Assembly (NCBI GenBank): GCA_014529385.2
Contig: CM043945.1
Location: forward strand, 3,568,312-3,632,311
DNA: 64,000 nucleotides
Direction of reading: 5' to 3'
Source: Adiantum capillus-veneris
Taxonomy: Eukaryota > Streptophyta > Polypodiopsida > Polypodiales > Pteridaceae
Below, in pieces: positions 20,585 through 38,077 of this stretch (its first letter is position 1; every line of letters starts with the position of its first letter). The notes under the pieces were generated by a model. The model searched no databases and was not told the origin of the DNA. It was given only the letters and a program-made list of their open reading frames with translations. The position numbers and the translations under genes were made by a program.

Positions 20585-20861
20585 TGTTGAGTGCGCGGCG
20601 GTTTGTGCAAGTGATAGAGCACGCGAAGATGTGCAATGTGTGTGCAGAGAGGGGTGGCGAAAGCCAGCATGAGAGGAAGCGCTAGCAGAACGAAGAGGGA
20701 GAGAGAGAGAGCTCACGTTTTTGGGGAAAACTCAATAAGTGAGTTTTGGGTTTTCCCACTTTTATTATAAGTGACCTTTAAAAAAGTGTCCAGGTTCATA
20801 TTGAACCTGGACAAAGTATAAAAATGTACAAAAAGGGGTTATTTAGGCCTTGAACCCAACA
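20585..20861 (-). repeat. Family C 5' LTR, 277 bp
   Basis: Runs from TGTTGGGTTCAAGG to CGCGCACTCAACA on the minus strand. The first ~75 bp are the arm that forms the palindromes elsewhere, then one 'aaagtgggaaaaccc' hairpin unit, a (GA)n run and the U5 sequence gcgtgctctatcacttgc. Confidence 0.85.

Positions 20862-27658
<6,797 letters not shown>

Positions 27659-27731
<73 letters not shown>
27659..27731. repeat. 38 bp poly-C run followed by (CT)n
   Basis: An uninterrupted run of 38 C residues (27659-27696) passes into about 17 CT units. The minus strand therefore carries G38, which can form G-quadruplexes. Run length from a raw assembly may be inexact. Confidence 0.9.
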
Positions 27732-27733
<2 letters not shown>

Positions 27734-27737
27734 GGGT

Positions 27738-27841
27738 GGTTGGCTTACGATTGTTAAGCATGTATATACACTTGTTACATGCATAGAGGGTGGTTGGCCT
27801 ACGATTGTTATGCATGTTTATGCACTTGTTACATGCATAGA
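27738..27841. repeat. Two-copy tandem repeat, about 56 bp
   Basis: 'gggtggttggc(t/c)tacgattgtta(a/t)gcatgt' followed by 'cacttgttacatgcatagagg' appears twice in direct succession. Confidence 0.8.
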
Positions 27842-28980
27842 GGTTAATCTGGTTAATCAAACTGCATGTTAGTGCATAATTATATTTATTCTGAAAAATT
27901 CCATGAAGGAAAATCCTTAGCCAGGGTTGGCAATATCTACTATTTCTCATAGAACATGGGAAAATCTTGGACATGAAAGGACATTCCTAACTCCCATATA
28001 CACGTTGATGTCATTTGTCCAAATAATCCATAACTAAATTTTGACTTTTATTTGATCTTCTAATCAAGCTTATGTATGGGTTACTGACCCCACACTTGTT
28101 TTGAATTGATTCCAACATTTATTTCTTAAACATAGATAAATATTTTCATTTATGATTTGCAATCTACTTGATCTTCTTGAAACATTCTAGGCCAATGGTC
28201 TTATGTTAGCTTTGAAGCCAAGTGAAATGACAACGAGAATGATACATGCATGGCACCAAAAAGGGGTAGAAAGCCATGAAGATTGGTGTAGAGAAAGCAT
28301 ATTCCAAGCATAGCACACCAAATTTTATAATGCATGTAGCCTTTTTATAGGGCTTTGTTGAGACATGCTTTATGGAGTAAAGTTTTGAGATTTCAAAGTA
28401 GCTAGCAATAACCTTCACATAGGGGGTTTAATTATTAATATAGAATTCACTTCTACCTTGTTTGTGATGAATTAGTTGATAGAAGGAGGTTTAAACATAT
28501 GTTACAAGGAGTGTATTTCCAACAATCCCTACCATAAGAAACTTCTGTGACCACATGTGACCTAAGAATGATAGTGACATGGACACGTCCAAGGATAGTA
28601 ATAGTGATCATGACCAACCAACAAGGGCATTTGAGGCACAAAAGTTCCACCTCTAACACCATTTATATGCAAGATCTTCTCTCTACAAAAAAGCATAGAG
28701 ACAAAACAAGTTAGAGAATATGATCGAGTGAAGCTGCACAAGATAAGATCACCAAGAACAAGTTTTTCAAAAAAACATTGAGACCTTGGATAAGAGTGTG
28801 ATAGACATGCCATTTATGTATCTTTCTCTTTGGTCATCGTCTTTTCTTGTTGCCTAAATATAGTTTTGTTTGAGGAGAGACATCTTCAAAGGGCTGCTAC
28901 TCTTAAACACCTCTTTTATGTAGTTTAAAAATATGTGCCACAATTTCTTTGAGACTGCATTGCGAATAAAGACTTTCTAG
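27842..28980. other. AT-rich unassigned DNA
   Basis: No coding frame, repeat pair or RNA gene recognised. A few minus-strand frames of about 70-85 codons have ordinary chance lengths for this composition. Confidence 0.35.
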
Positions 28981-28990
28981 TACTAATTGT

Positions 28991-29377
28991 TTGACAAAAA
29001 GTTCTTATCAAGTAGCAATTATACATGATGTGTTGAGTGCACATAGAGCCACTGTGATGTATCTAAATGGTAGATATGTGGATCGCAATGGTGTCACTTA
29101 TAAAGCACTACATGATCCAAACCTAGTAGACAACTTAGGAGAAGTGATATCTCAAGGTCGAAGAGATGTAATGCCTGAATCATGGCCATTTTCATCTTCA
29201 AAAGATCTTATGCAAGTCCATTCCTTGAAAAAAAAACATGCCTTGATAGATGATATATCCATATCTCTCTATTGGGCATCCATAGGAGAAGATATCAACA
29301 TGTATAGAGGTAAGTCCATTGGATACAAGGCGGTCACAAAAGAGAAGATCCTATATGCGCTAAGAATGCTACTATGA
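28991..29377 (+). CDS. Unknown ORF, about 128 residues
   Basis: I do not recognise this protein. The frame has balanced, protein-like composition: AIIHDVLSAHRATVMYLNGR, DRNGVTYKALHDPNLVDN, LGEVISQGRRDVMPESW, then a Lys-rich stretch and SLYWASIGEDINMYRGK. The first codon as drawn is TTG; an ATG occurs only at Met-23 (MYLNGR), so the true start is uncertain or lies in another exon. It ends at TGA 29375-29377. It stands alone in AT-rich DNA with no neighbouring gene and may be an exon of a larger gene or a chance frame. Confidence 0.3.
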   Translation: MTKSSYQVAIIHDVLSAHRATVMYLNGRYVDRNGVTYKALHDPNLVDNLGEVISQGRRDVMPESWPFSSSKDLMQVHSLKKKHALIDDISISLYWASIGEDINMYRGKSIGYKAVTKEKILYALRMLL

Positions 29378-32300
29378 TGTGATGGTTATACATGAGCTAG
29401 GCTACACAAAACAACACAAAAGGAATTTTCAAGAAGTGGAGCAACGGGACAAAAGCTGGAGTAATTTCCAACCTTCACTTTCCTCAAGGAGACAGAGAGA
29501 GCTTGACGAAAGACTCTGAAATTTCAGACCTTGACTCATGTTAGGGATGAGATAAAGTAGGAGGGGGAAGTGTTGGAAGATTTCAACAACAGATACTTGT
29601 TCAAGAGAAGGAAATGCTTGAGAGGTTTTAAAGCCCTTGCAATAGAAAGTGATTGTAATTTTTTTTGCCAAAACCTTTAGATCTCGGTTCACTTTTTATT
29701 TATGCATAATACGGGGCTATGAGCTTCCAAGCTATATAGAAAGTTAGAAAAGTTTCCTAATAGGTTACTTATTTTTGAAAATATAAGACCCTTGGCCAAG
29801 ATATAAAAAGCAACTTTGTAAGGTTTTGAAAACAGAGTTCTATTATCGTAAATAAAGAGACAAGGTTTATACGTGGTGAGCACTCTCTTGTTGTCAAGAT
29901 TTCATCTCTTTGCACCGCACTGCAAGATTTCCGTATTGACAAGCCGAGAGCATCGATATGTTAGCCTCGAGGAGCTCTACACGTTGATATCTACATTGCA
30001 AGCGTTTTGCGAGATTCGAGAGTCGACTCCCACGACCTTCCAAGTGACATATCTCACTATATTCAAGCGTCCTTTTGAGATTCCATCAGTTGCATTATAT
30101 TCCCAGTGCTTTAGAGAACCTATTAGGTGTGTTTGACATTAGGTTGGGAGACCTGCAATTTTGTTGTTGGATAAAATTGCAATTTTCCTTAGTGTACAAA
30201 TTTTAGGTTTGATAAACCAGAAGTGTTCTTGCCCTAGTAAGGAATGATCCTACCAATCTTGGTGTTGATCGGAGTTGATTTACTATTGGTTTTGCATGTG
30301 GATGTGTGATTGGATCAAAGAGGTAGAAATCAGGTTTTTCGTAATTAGAGAGTTCATAAACTATTTCCACAAAGTATGCTGTGTTCAAACAAGAGATTGA
30401 CAACCTCTTGGCGTGCCTCCATGCCCTAGTCAAGTCACTTGCTCCCTTGGATTGAAATTTTAGTCTTGAGACCATCGCTTGTGAGATGTGATAGATATTG
30501 TGAAATCCCCTCAGACACAGGACTCTTCTGACATCACATGCCAACACATGGGTTGTCACATGGTTCTACACACATGGTAATCTAATGGATAGGGGTAGTT
30601 CTTGTGGTGCAACAAACCCGGCACCTCAACAACCCTTCCTGTGTGGATTTTGTTACAGTAATCACACACTCTCCTCCTTTCAAAACACACTAGAGGATAG
30701 GTACACAAATTTTCCTCCCCTTAAACACATAGGATGCACAAACCTACCCTTGGAACAATGTAGGGTTTGGAACACAAAATCCCTCAAACTCAAGGTAAGA
30801 TACATAAATCCTCCCCTACAAAAAAAGTGAGACAAATGCAAATGATAGTGCTTCACAAATTTGTAGTGTTATGGCATGCACTTCTCGAATGCATGTCTCA
30901 TTGTTTGTCTTCATTATTGTTGTTCTTTTGGATTTCCTTGTTTTTGTTGTCATTGACGCCATGTGGTTCTTGTGTTTCTTCATTTTTGTTGTTTTTCTTC
31001 TTTGTGTCACACTTGTTGCACTTGTTGTTGTTGATTGCTTTGCGGATCAAAGGGTATAACTCATCCACTACCTACCATAGTGGGCATGCCGTACATATCA
31101 TAGATGCACATAAGAGTGGCCCTTGAAGAATGTCTTACCTTATGTAAGGCAGTGTCTAGTCCCCTCACAAATATGGCATACATTTGGAAGCATAGATATA
31201 TGCATACATATCATGAGTGGGGTCAAAGTGGGTCTTGGAAATTAAGGCATACATTGCTTTTACACAAGATTGACTAAGGAAATTTTTATGCATGATTGTC
31301 AACGAGTGCCTTATGGGCGAAGTCTTCCTTCTGAGGATACAAGCTGAGAATGTGCCATCACATAAGTGTGTGTGAGGAGCCTCTCAAAGGCAAAGCCAAG
31401 GAGTCCTTGTTGATAGCATGCAAAAGGCCTTAAAAAATGAGAATTAAAAAGATTTTAAATAGATGGACATGACTTCCATATGTGTAGCCGGCCCCCCCAC
31501 ATGGAATTGCCAAGGATATGCAGGCTAATCGATAGATCATGGCGAGTTGTAGCAAGATGCGAGAACTTGGTATAGGCTCAATTATCTAGCCGTCTTGAAG
31601 ATAACATGCAACACGGGGAATAATGATTGCCAAGCGGGCCGTTGATTATAGGGTGTGGGCAACAAACTCATGTTGGTGAACTGGTTATCTAACACAAGCA
31701 CAACAAAGGCACTATAGATCGATGCATGCTATGGGTAGTAAAATCGAGCATGTATCTTGATTAATGTGAAATTGTGCTATTGTAGCAAATGAGATGGAAG
31801 TGCCAATTGTTGGATTATGGTGCGTGCCATTTCAATGCTAGCTGATGGCTGACTCTTGAGGCAAAGAATGTGGACTTTTCCACTATCGTGATGTGCTCCT
31901 TTATAAATAGGAGGTTCCCATGACCATTGGTAGAGATTCGAGAGTTTTTTTTAGTTTAGCTTTAGGTATGAAAGTAGAATATTTCCAAGCCAAGCATTAA
32001 ATGCTTCAACCTTAGTCTATGAGAATATGAAACAAAACCTTTAAAAAAAAATCACAGAGAGTGAAGCTTCCTTAAGAGACCAATTTGGTTAAGCCATTAC
32101 TTTGTGTGAGCATGGTCAAAATGGAGCTCTAAAAGATGCCATGGAAAGCTCTTGAAGAGGGCAATGCAACACACAAGTTGGGGAAGCTACCTGTGCCAAT
32201 TTTAAAAGCAATTAGGCATTTTTTCATGCAAGAAAAACACACACTAAATTATTGAATAATAATCAAGCTCCTAGTTATCCCTAATTACATCATGAGGATA

Positions 32301-32461
32301 GTGGCCCATGGACATGCCCTCAATGGGATAATTGGGAACTAGTTGGAGTGCTTATTAAATTTATGAATGACAATTGTATTGGCCAAGAAAGCATGCAAAT
32401 CAATCTAGCATAGAAGGTTATGTTTAGGACCCAATGTGATTAGGAGATGCTAATCACATCC
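29378..32461. other. Unassigned DNA, partly old LTR-like
   Basis: No gene is supported. A block at about 30540-30630 ('ttgtcacatggttcta(c/t)acacatgg' through 'gtgcaacaaac') is repeated at about 38300-38400, next to element D, so both are probably parts of one older LTR family. A 118-codon minus-strand frame at 30203-30559 has no recognisable features. Confidence 0.35.
32457..32461. repeat. Target-site duplication of element D, left copy
   Basis: CATCC precedes the left LTR and is repeated exactly at 37951-37955 after the right LTR. Confidence 0.85.
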
Positions 32462-32546
32462 TTTTAGGAAATATGACATAGCTAAATAGATATTTGAGTA
32501 GATTACTTAATGGAGAGAGATAGATTTCACACACAAGAGATTATAG

Positions 32547-32611
<65 letters not shown>

Positions 32612-33243
32612 CACGATATGCGTGGTTCACCCAATGTGGGCAACGTCCACGGGAAAGTAGCCACTCAACTCAATGGCTTTAATACTTCAAAACAAGAAGT
32701 ACTTTACAAAGGGATTATACCCTTAATAGAGCTCCCGCCTTGCTTCAATCCCACCACCTCACACCCACCTTGTTGCATCAACTTCACACTATGAAATGTG
32801 TGTAGAAATGGTCTCCTTTTATAGGCCAAAAGGGTTGTCCTCTCTCATGAGAGGCAACCATGTGTAGCTGCCCTTGTGTAGATAAGACCAAATCGGACCC
32901 TCCAATCCGCCCATGTGTGGCCACCCTTGAGAAGACAAGTCCGCTTTTGAATTCGGCCACCGGCCATTGACTTTCGACCACCGGCCACCGGCCAACCGGC
33001 CAACCGACCGGTCGTTTTTCGACCACTTTCCGACCGCCATCCGGTCATAATATTCCGGCGAAGCGAATCCCGAGCTTAGGCTCGAGACTAGGCTTTAAAA
33101 TTTTGGTTTCCGGCGAGTGATTTTATTTTTCGGCGAGTTATTTTTCTTCACGCACGATGGCTTCTCCTCATAATGGGGGCCTTACAAATGTGCATTTTTA
33201 ACACAGAGAATTACAAGGGGTAAATAAGGCTTCATACTTAACA
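32462..33243 (-). repeat. Element D 3' LTR
   Basis: Matches the 5' LTR, including the AG-rich block, 'cacgatatgcgtggttcacc', and the CCGGCCA-rich segment (about 32955-33050). Its first bases on the plus strand are TTTTAGG where the partner has TGTTAGG, a point change in the terminus. The (GA)n tract at 32549-32607 has about 30 units against about 5 in the partner. Overlapping minus-strand frames of 67-80 codons here are LTR sequence, not genes. Confidence 0.9.
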
Positions 33244-33257
33244 ATCTCCCACTTGGA
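33244..33257 (-). other. Element D polypurine tract
   Basis: The minus strand reads CCAAGTGGGAGAT directly before the 3' LTR. Confidence 0.75.
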
Positions 33258-33384
33258 GACTGATCTCCAAACCAAACCTGTGACTGCTTTCCATCGTGGC
33301 TTCTTATCCTTTAATGCCGATTGAAGATGAGCAAAAGCTCAACTTTTCCTTGTTGACCACTTTTGTAAATATGTCTGCAGGATT

Positions 33385-34065
33385 TTAACTTGTATGTACC
33401 TTTCCTAGCTTTAGCTGTCCCTCTTCCAAAAGAGTGCGTATGAAGTGATATCTCACCTCAATGTGCTTTGTCCTTGAATGAAAAACTGAGTTCTTCACAA
33501 GATGGATAGCGCTTTGGCTATCACTGTACAAGACACAATTGTCTTGTTTGAATCCAAGCTCTTCTAAGAATCTGTGAAGCCACATAATTTCTTTGCTTGC
33601 CTCCGTCATCGCTGCATACTCTGCTTCCATGGTAGAAAGTGAGACCACTTTCTGCAGCTTTGAAGCCCAGCTTACTGCTGTGCCTCCAACCGTGAAGACA
33701 TAGCCAGTAGTGCTCCTTCGAGTATCTTTGTCACTTGCCATATCTGCATCAGCATACCCTTCTAGAAAAATATCAGTTCCTCCAAAATACAAAGCATTTG
33801 TTGTTGTCCCTTTTAGATAGCTAAGTATCTACTTCACAGCTTGCCAGTGCTCTTTACATGGGTTTTCCATGAACCTACTTACAACTCCCACTGCATGTGC
33901 AATGTCTAGCCTTGTCCAGACTATAGCATACATAAGAGAACCTACCACTGCAGCATATGGAACTTTAGACATATAGGCTATCTCCTCTTGTGTCTTTGGA
34001 CACATATCCTTGGCTAGTTTAAAGTGACCAGCCAACCATTTTTGCATTTTGCATTGCAAACCTTT
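33385..34065 (-). pseudogene. Element D RNase H
   Basis: Minus-strand frames 34059-33829 and 33792-33385 form the end of pol, separated by a stop near 33828. Motifs: YAAVVGSLMYAIVWTRLDI, then GYADADMASDKDTRRSTTG, SLSTMEAEYAAMTEASKE, LYSDSQSAIHL and RTKHIEVRYHFIR. The acidic RNase H residues (D in DADMA, E in MEAEY, D in YSDSQ) are kept. The usual C-terminal end (N.AD..TK) is displaced by a further frame change: the plus strand at 33360-33390 still encodes it in another frame. Confidence 0.8.
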
Positions 34066-35397
34066 CTAGTACCTTTTGATGTAATCCTCTTGAGATAGCT
34101 TTATTGTCTTCTTCGTCCTTTCCCTTGATATCTTCATACCAAGTATACTCTTTGCAGCACCTAAATCTTTTATTGAAAAAGATTTAGACAGCTCCTCTTT
34201 TAGGTCTTTGATGTCCTGCATGTTAGCGCTTGCAATCAGCATGTCATCAACATACAACATTAGGATAATGAACTTCTCATCTCCCAAATTCTTTGTGTAG
34301 ATGCAATGATCTGAGTTGCATCTTTTGAATCCATGATCTAACATCCATCGATTGAACTTCAAGTACCATTGTCTTGATGCTTGCTTCAAACCATGCAAGC
34401 TTTTCTTTAATCTGTAAACCATTTTCTCCTTACCTTTTACTTCATACCCCCTTGGTTGAAGCATGTAAATTTCCTCCTCTAAGTCACCGTGAGGGAATGC
34501 CGTATTTACATCCATTTGCTCGAGGTTTAGATCATGAGCAGCCACAAGGCTTAAGACAAGCTTAATTGAGTTCATTTTTACAAAAGGAGAAAATATTTCA
34601 TTGAAGTCAATACCTTTCTTTTGAGAAAACCCTTTTACCACAAGCCTAGACTTGTACCTTTTCTTCCCACCTTCTTCTTTCTTCAGCTTGTATACCCATT
34701 TGTTTTGAAGTGCCCGCTTAACTTTAGGAAACTCAACCAACTCCCATGTTTGGTTGCAACGTAGTGATTCCATCTCCACTTGCATGCTCTTCCTCCAATC
34801 TTCTTTGGATTCATGTTGCATAGCTTCTTTGTATGATTCCGGCTCTCCAGAATCTGAGATCAAGAGATGGTTGAAGGAAGGAACAAACCTTTCTTGAGGT
34901 CTACTTGCTCTTGTAGATCTTCTGGGAATAGGTTGAGGCTCCTCATTTGGTTGACGTTGTTGCACATTGTCACCGTTTGCAGTCCTTGAGTCTTCACCGT
35001 CCTCAAGCTCCATGTACTCATCACCTGTTTCTTTTGTTTGTTTTCTTTCCAAGTAATCTTTGTACATATTTTGTTCGTTAAAAATAACATCCCTACTTCT
35101 AAAGATTTTACCATCTTCAAGATTCCATAGGAGATACCCAAAGTCACCTTCTCCATAGCCGATGAAGAAACACTTTTTGGATTTTGCATCTAGCTTTGAC
35201 CTTAGACTTTTGTCTATGTGCATGAAAGCCTCGTACCCAAACACTTCGAGAAATGAATAGTTCACTGGTTTACCTGTCCATGCCTCCTCTGGAACTCCCC
35301 CATCCAATGCCGTTGAGGGTGACCGGTTGATTAAGTACACAGACGCACTTACAGCTTCTACCCAAAGCTCAAGCGGTAGGTCTGCATGTAGCCGCAT
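34066..35397 (-). pseudogene. Element D integrase C-terminus and reverse transcriptase, 443 residues
   Basis: A long open minus-strand frame. It starts in the integrase C-terminal region (LPLELWVEAVSASVYLINRSP, FLEVFGYEAFMHI), crosses an acidic linker, and then holds most of reverse transcriptase: NKWVYKLKKEEGG, FNEIFSPFVKMNSIKLVLSL, EQMDVNTAFPHGDLEEEIYM, LHGLKQASRQWYLKF and LMLYVDDMLIAS with the catalytic YVDD. The usual LKTAF reads VNTAF. It stops after QEDYIKRY near 34066. The catalytic residues are intact within this segment. Confidence 0.85.
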
Positions 35398-35892
35398 GCT
35401 TTGTGCTCACTCCATGATTGTCTTGTTCATCCTTTTCGAAATCCCATTTTGTTGAGGTGTCCTTGGGGTTGTCCTTTGCCTCCGAATGCCATTTCTAGCA
35501 CAAAAGATTTCAAAAGCTTGGCTGCAATATTCGCCTCCATTGTCGAATCTGAGAAATTTAACCTTGGTACATATTTCATTCTCCACAAAGGCTTTCCACC
35601 TTTGAAATATGGAAAATACATCGAACTTATTCTTCATGACATAAACCCATGTTTTTCTAGTCGCATCGTCTATGAATGTTACATAATACAATGAGCCACC
35701 AAGTGATGGTGTACTTGCAGGACCCCAATGATGAACCAGCTCAAGTTTTTTATTTTTTCTTTCATTTCTTGATTTTTGAAATTTTACTCTCTTTTGTTTA
35801 CCATAAACACAATCTTCGCAGAACTCTAAGTCCACTTCTTTCAAACCTAGTAGAAGCTTCTTTGTTTGAAGGATTTTGCATTCCTTTGGCAC
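35398..35892 (-). pseudogene. Element D integrase core
   Basis: The minus-strand frame holds zinc-binding CEDCVYGKQKR, then the catalytic core: YYVTFIDDATRKTWVYVMK, RFDNGGEYCSQAFE and TPRTPQQNGISKRMN. Where copia elements read LVH(S/T)D(V)WGP the sequence reads LVHHWGP, so the first catalytic Asp is lost with its neighbours. The last part reads NGISKRMNKT instead of NGVAERMNRT, replacing the third acidic residue. This integrase cannot be active. Confidence 0.8.
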
Positions 35893-36763
35893 TCATATGC
35901 CCAAGCCGATAATGCCACACCACACTGTCGACTTCTGTAGCTATTGCACAAGTTGAAGATTGCGTGCTGATAGTACACAAGTAAAGTGTACTGACCTTTT
36001 CTCCCTTGGCAACCACCAAAGATCCCTTTGAGATCTTCCACCATTTGTTTCCGAATGTAATGTTGTGACCTTCATCGTCTAATTTTCCTGTAGAGATCAT
36101 ATTTTTCCAAAGAGAAGGAACATGTCTAACATCTTTAAGCTTCCACTCATTTCCGTTAGCAGTTTTGACAGAAACTGTACCTTTGCCAACAATCTCACAA
36201 GCTTCATCATCTCCCAAGTATACATACCCAAAATTACCTTTGGTGTAATCTTGGAAATGTTGCTTGTGTGTTGTCGCATGGAATGAAGCCCTGGAATCTA
36301 CTATCCAGGAATTAGACACATTGTCTAATGAGACAATTAGAGCATCTTGCTCTACTTTACCTGCCACATTGGCCTCCAATCTTGGCTTGTTGTCTGGAGA
36401 CTCAGTCTCCTTCTTCTTCTTAGACCAGCAATCCTTCTTGACGTGGCCCTTCTTGCCGCAATTCCAACATTCAAGAACTGACTTTGTGCGTGACTTGCTC
36501 CATCTTGAGCGATCACGACCCTTTTTGTTTTTGAACCTCTCCTTAGTCCTTCCTCTTGTTTCCACTGACAATGCAACACTTGATGATTCTCCTGTGCTTC
36601 TCCTTCGTATTTCCTTGCTTAGGAGAATACCCACAACATCAAACTTGAGAGTATTTGTACCAAAAATAGAATTACTTACAGCCATCACAAGGCTGTCCCA
36701 ACTATCCGGTAGAGATGATAGTATAAGGAGAGCTCTCACTTCATCATCGAAATTAAATTTCAC
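35798..36763 (-). pseudogene. Element D Gag C-terminus, protease, GAG-pre-integrase
   Basis: 321-codon minus-strand frame. It opens in the Gag helical core (LSSLPDSWDSLVMAVSNS, GILLSKEIRRRST), then a basic tail with a full CCHC knuckle, CWNCGKKGHVKKDC. The protease reads WIVDSRASFHAT, so the DSGAS active site is DSRAS and probably dead. GAG-pre-integrase motif VVWHYRLGHMSAKGM follows. Near 35890 the frame changes and integrase continues in the overlapping frame. Confidence 0.85.
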
Positions 36764-37056
36764 CGATCTCTACCATTCTCTACCATCTTTAGATTGAACA
36801 AGCGCTTTATAAGAAATACCTTATTGGATGCCGATGGTTTCTCGTAGAAGTCATCAAGTGACTTCATCAAGTCTTTTGTGGTCTTCATCTCCGAAACATT
36901 GAAGGCCACCATTGACGCCAAGTTTAACCAGATTTTTCCCAGTGCCATTTGATCAAGGACAATCCATGCTTCATCTGCCATTGTTGCGGGCTTCTTCGCA
37001 AGACCGCCTAGTGGCAAATAGAGGTCCTTCTGGTAGAGATAGTCTTCAATCTGCAT
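36760..37056 (-). pseudogene. Element D Gag N-terminus
   Basis: 98-codon minus-strand frame starting MQIEDYLYQKDLYLP, with KTTKDLMKSLDDFYEKPSASNKVFLIKRLFNLKM, the copia UBN2-type Gag core. It runs out of frame because a 10 bp segment (plus strand tctctaccat) is present twice in tandem at about 36767-36786, shifting the frame by one. Confidence 0.8.
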
Positions 37057-37178
37057 CTTCCAATGTTTCTAGTTTTTGCCGTTGAACTTCTCAATCTTGA
37101 GCTTCCCTTCCTCCGCCAGAACTCCCACTCAATTCAAGGAATCATTTCCTTGAGATAATTTAGCTAGGAGCAAACCTT

Positions 37179-37190
37179 GTTTTGATACCA
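37179..37190 (-). other. Element D primer-binding site
   Basis: The minus strand reads TGGTATCAAAAC two bases after the 5' LTR, a variant of the initiator-Met site that differs from the TGGTATCAGAGC of the other elements here. Confidence 0.75.
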
Positions 37191-37192
37191 GT

Positions 37193-37950
37193 TGTTAGGA
37201 AATATGATGTAGCTAAATAGATATCTGAGTAGATTACTTAATGGAGAGAGTTAGATTTCACACACAAGAGATGATAGAGTAGAGAGAGAGTACACACGAT
37301 ATACGTGGTTCACCCAATGTGGGCTACGTCCACGGGAAAGCAGCCACTCAATAGCTTTAGTACTTCAAAACAAGAAGTAGTTTACAAAGGGATTATACCC
37401 TTAATAGAGCTCCCGCCTTGCTTCACTCACCACCTCACACCCACCTTGTTGCATCAACTTCACACTATGGAATGTGTGTAGAAATGGTGTCCTTTTATAG
37501 GCCAAAAGGGATACCCTCTCTCATGAGAGGCAGCCATGTGTAGCCGCCCTTGTGTAGATAAGTCCAAATCGGACCCTCCAATCCACCCATGTGTGGCCGC
37601 CCTTGAGAAGACAAGTCCGCTTTTGAATTCGGCTACCGGCCATTAAATTTGGCCACCGGCCATTGACTTCCGGCCACCGGCCAATGGCTTCTGGCCAACC
37701 GGCCAACTGACCGGTCGTTTTTCGACCACTTTCCGGCCGCCGCCGTCCGGCCATAATATTCCGGCGAAGCCAATCTTGAGCTTAGGCTCGAAACTGGGCG
37801 TTAAAATTTTGGTTTCCGATGAGTGATTTTATTTTCCGACGAGTTATTTTTCTTCACGCACGATGGATTATCCTCATAATGGGGGCCTTACAAATGTGCA
37901 TTTTTAACACATAGAATTACAAGGGGTGAATCTGGCTCCATACTTTAACA
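37193..37950 (-). repeat. Element D 5' LTR
   Basis: Runs TGTTAGGAAATATG to CTTTAACA on the plus strand; matches 32462-33243. Confidence 0.92.
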
Positions 37951-37955
37951 CATCC

Positions 37956-38024
37956 ACACTTTGATACCAGCTGAAAGGTTATGGTGGATTAAGCAGGGTA
38001 GCATTCATTGCTAATACATGTGAT

Positions 38025-38077
<53 letters not shown>

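Larger units (their letters stand above)
13963..20861. mobile_element. Family C copia chain: alternating inverted fragments
   Basis: Pieces of one Ty1/copia family lie end to end in alternating orientation: + U5 and RNase H end (13963-14098), palindromic LTR ends (14099-14228), - RNase H end (14229-14388), + RNase H end (14389-14610), palindrome (14611-15243), - integrase piece (15244-15347), + U5, primer site, integrase C-terminus to RNase H (15343-17807), palindrome (17808-18162), - integrase to gag and primer site (18163-20584), then an LTR (20585-20861). Several joins show 3-10 bp of microhomology. No outer target duplication was identified. Confidence 0.8.
32462..37950 (-). mobile_element. 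Copia element D, full-length layout, 5.5 kb
   Basis: LTRs of 782 bp (32462-33243) and 758 bp (37193-37950) flank a complete copia order of gag, protease, integrase, RT and RNase H on the minus strand. Primer-binding site and polypurine tract are in place and CATCC is duplicated on both sides. Coding sequence is broken several times, so the copy is dead. It is inserted close to the primer-binding site of an older element (37956 onward). Confidence 0.92.

Noticed and set aside
30203-30559. 118-codon minus-strand frame as a gene
   Set aside because: No recognisable features, and part of it overlaps an LTR-like block repeated at 38300-38400.
36264-36797. 177-codon plus-strand frame
   Set aside because: It is antisense to the Gag-protease frame of element D, whose domains are clear on the other strand.
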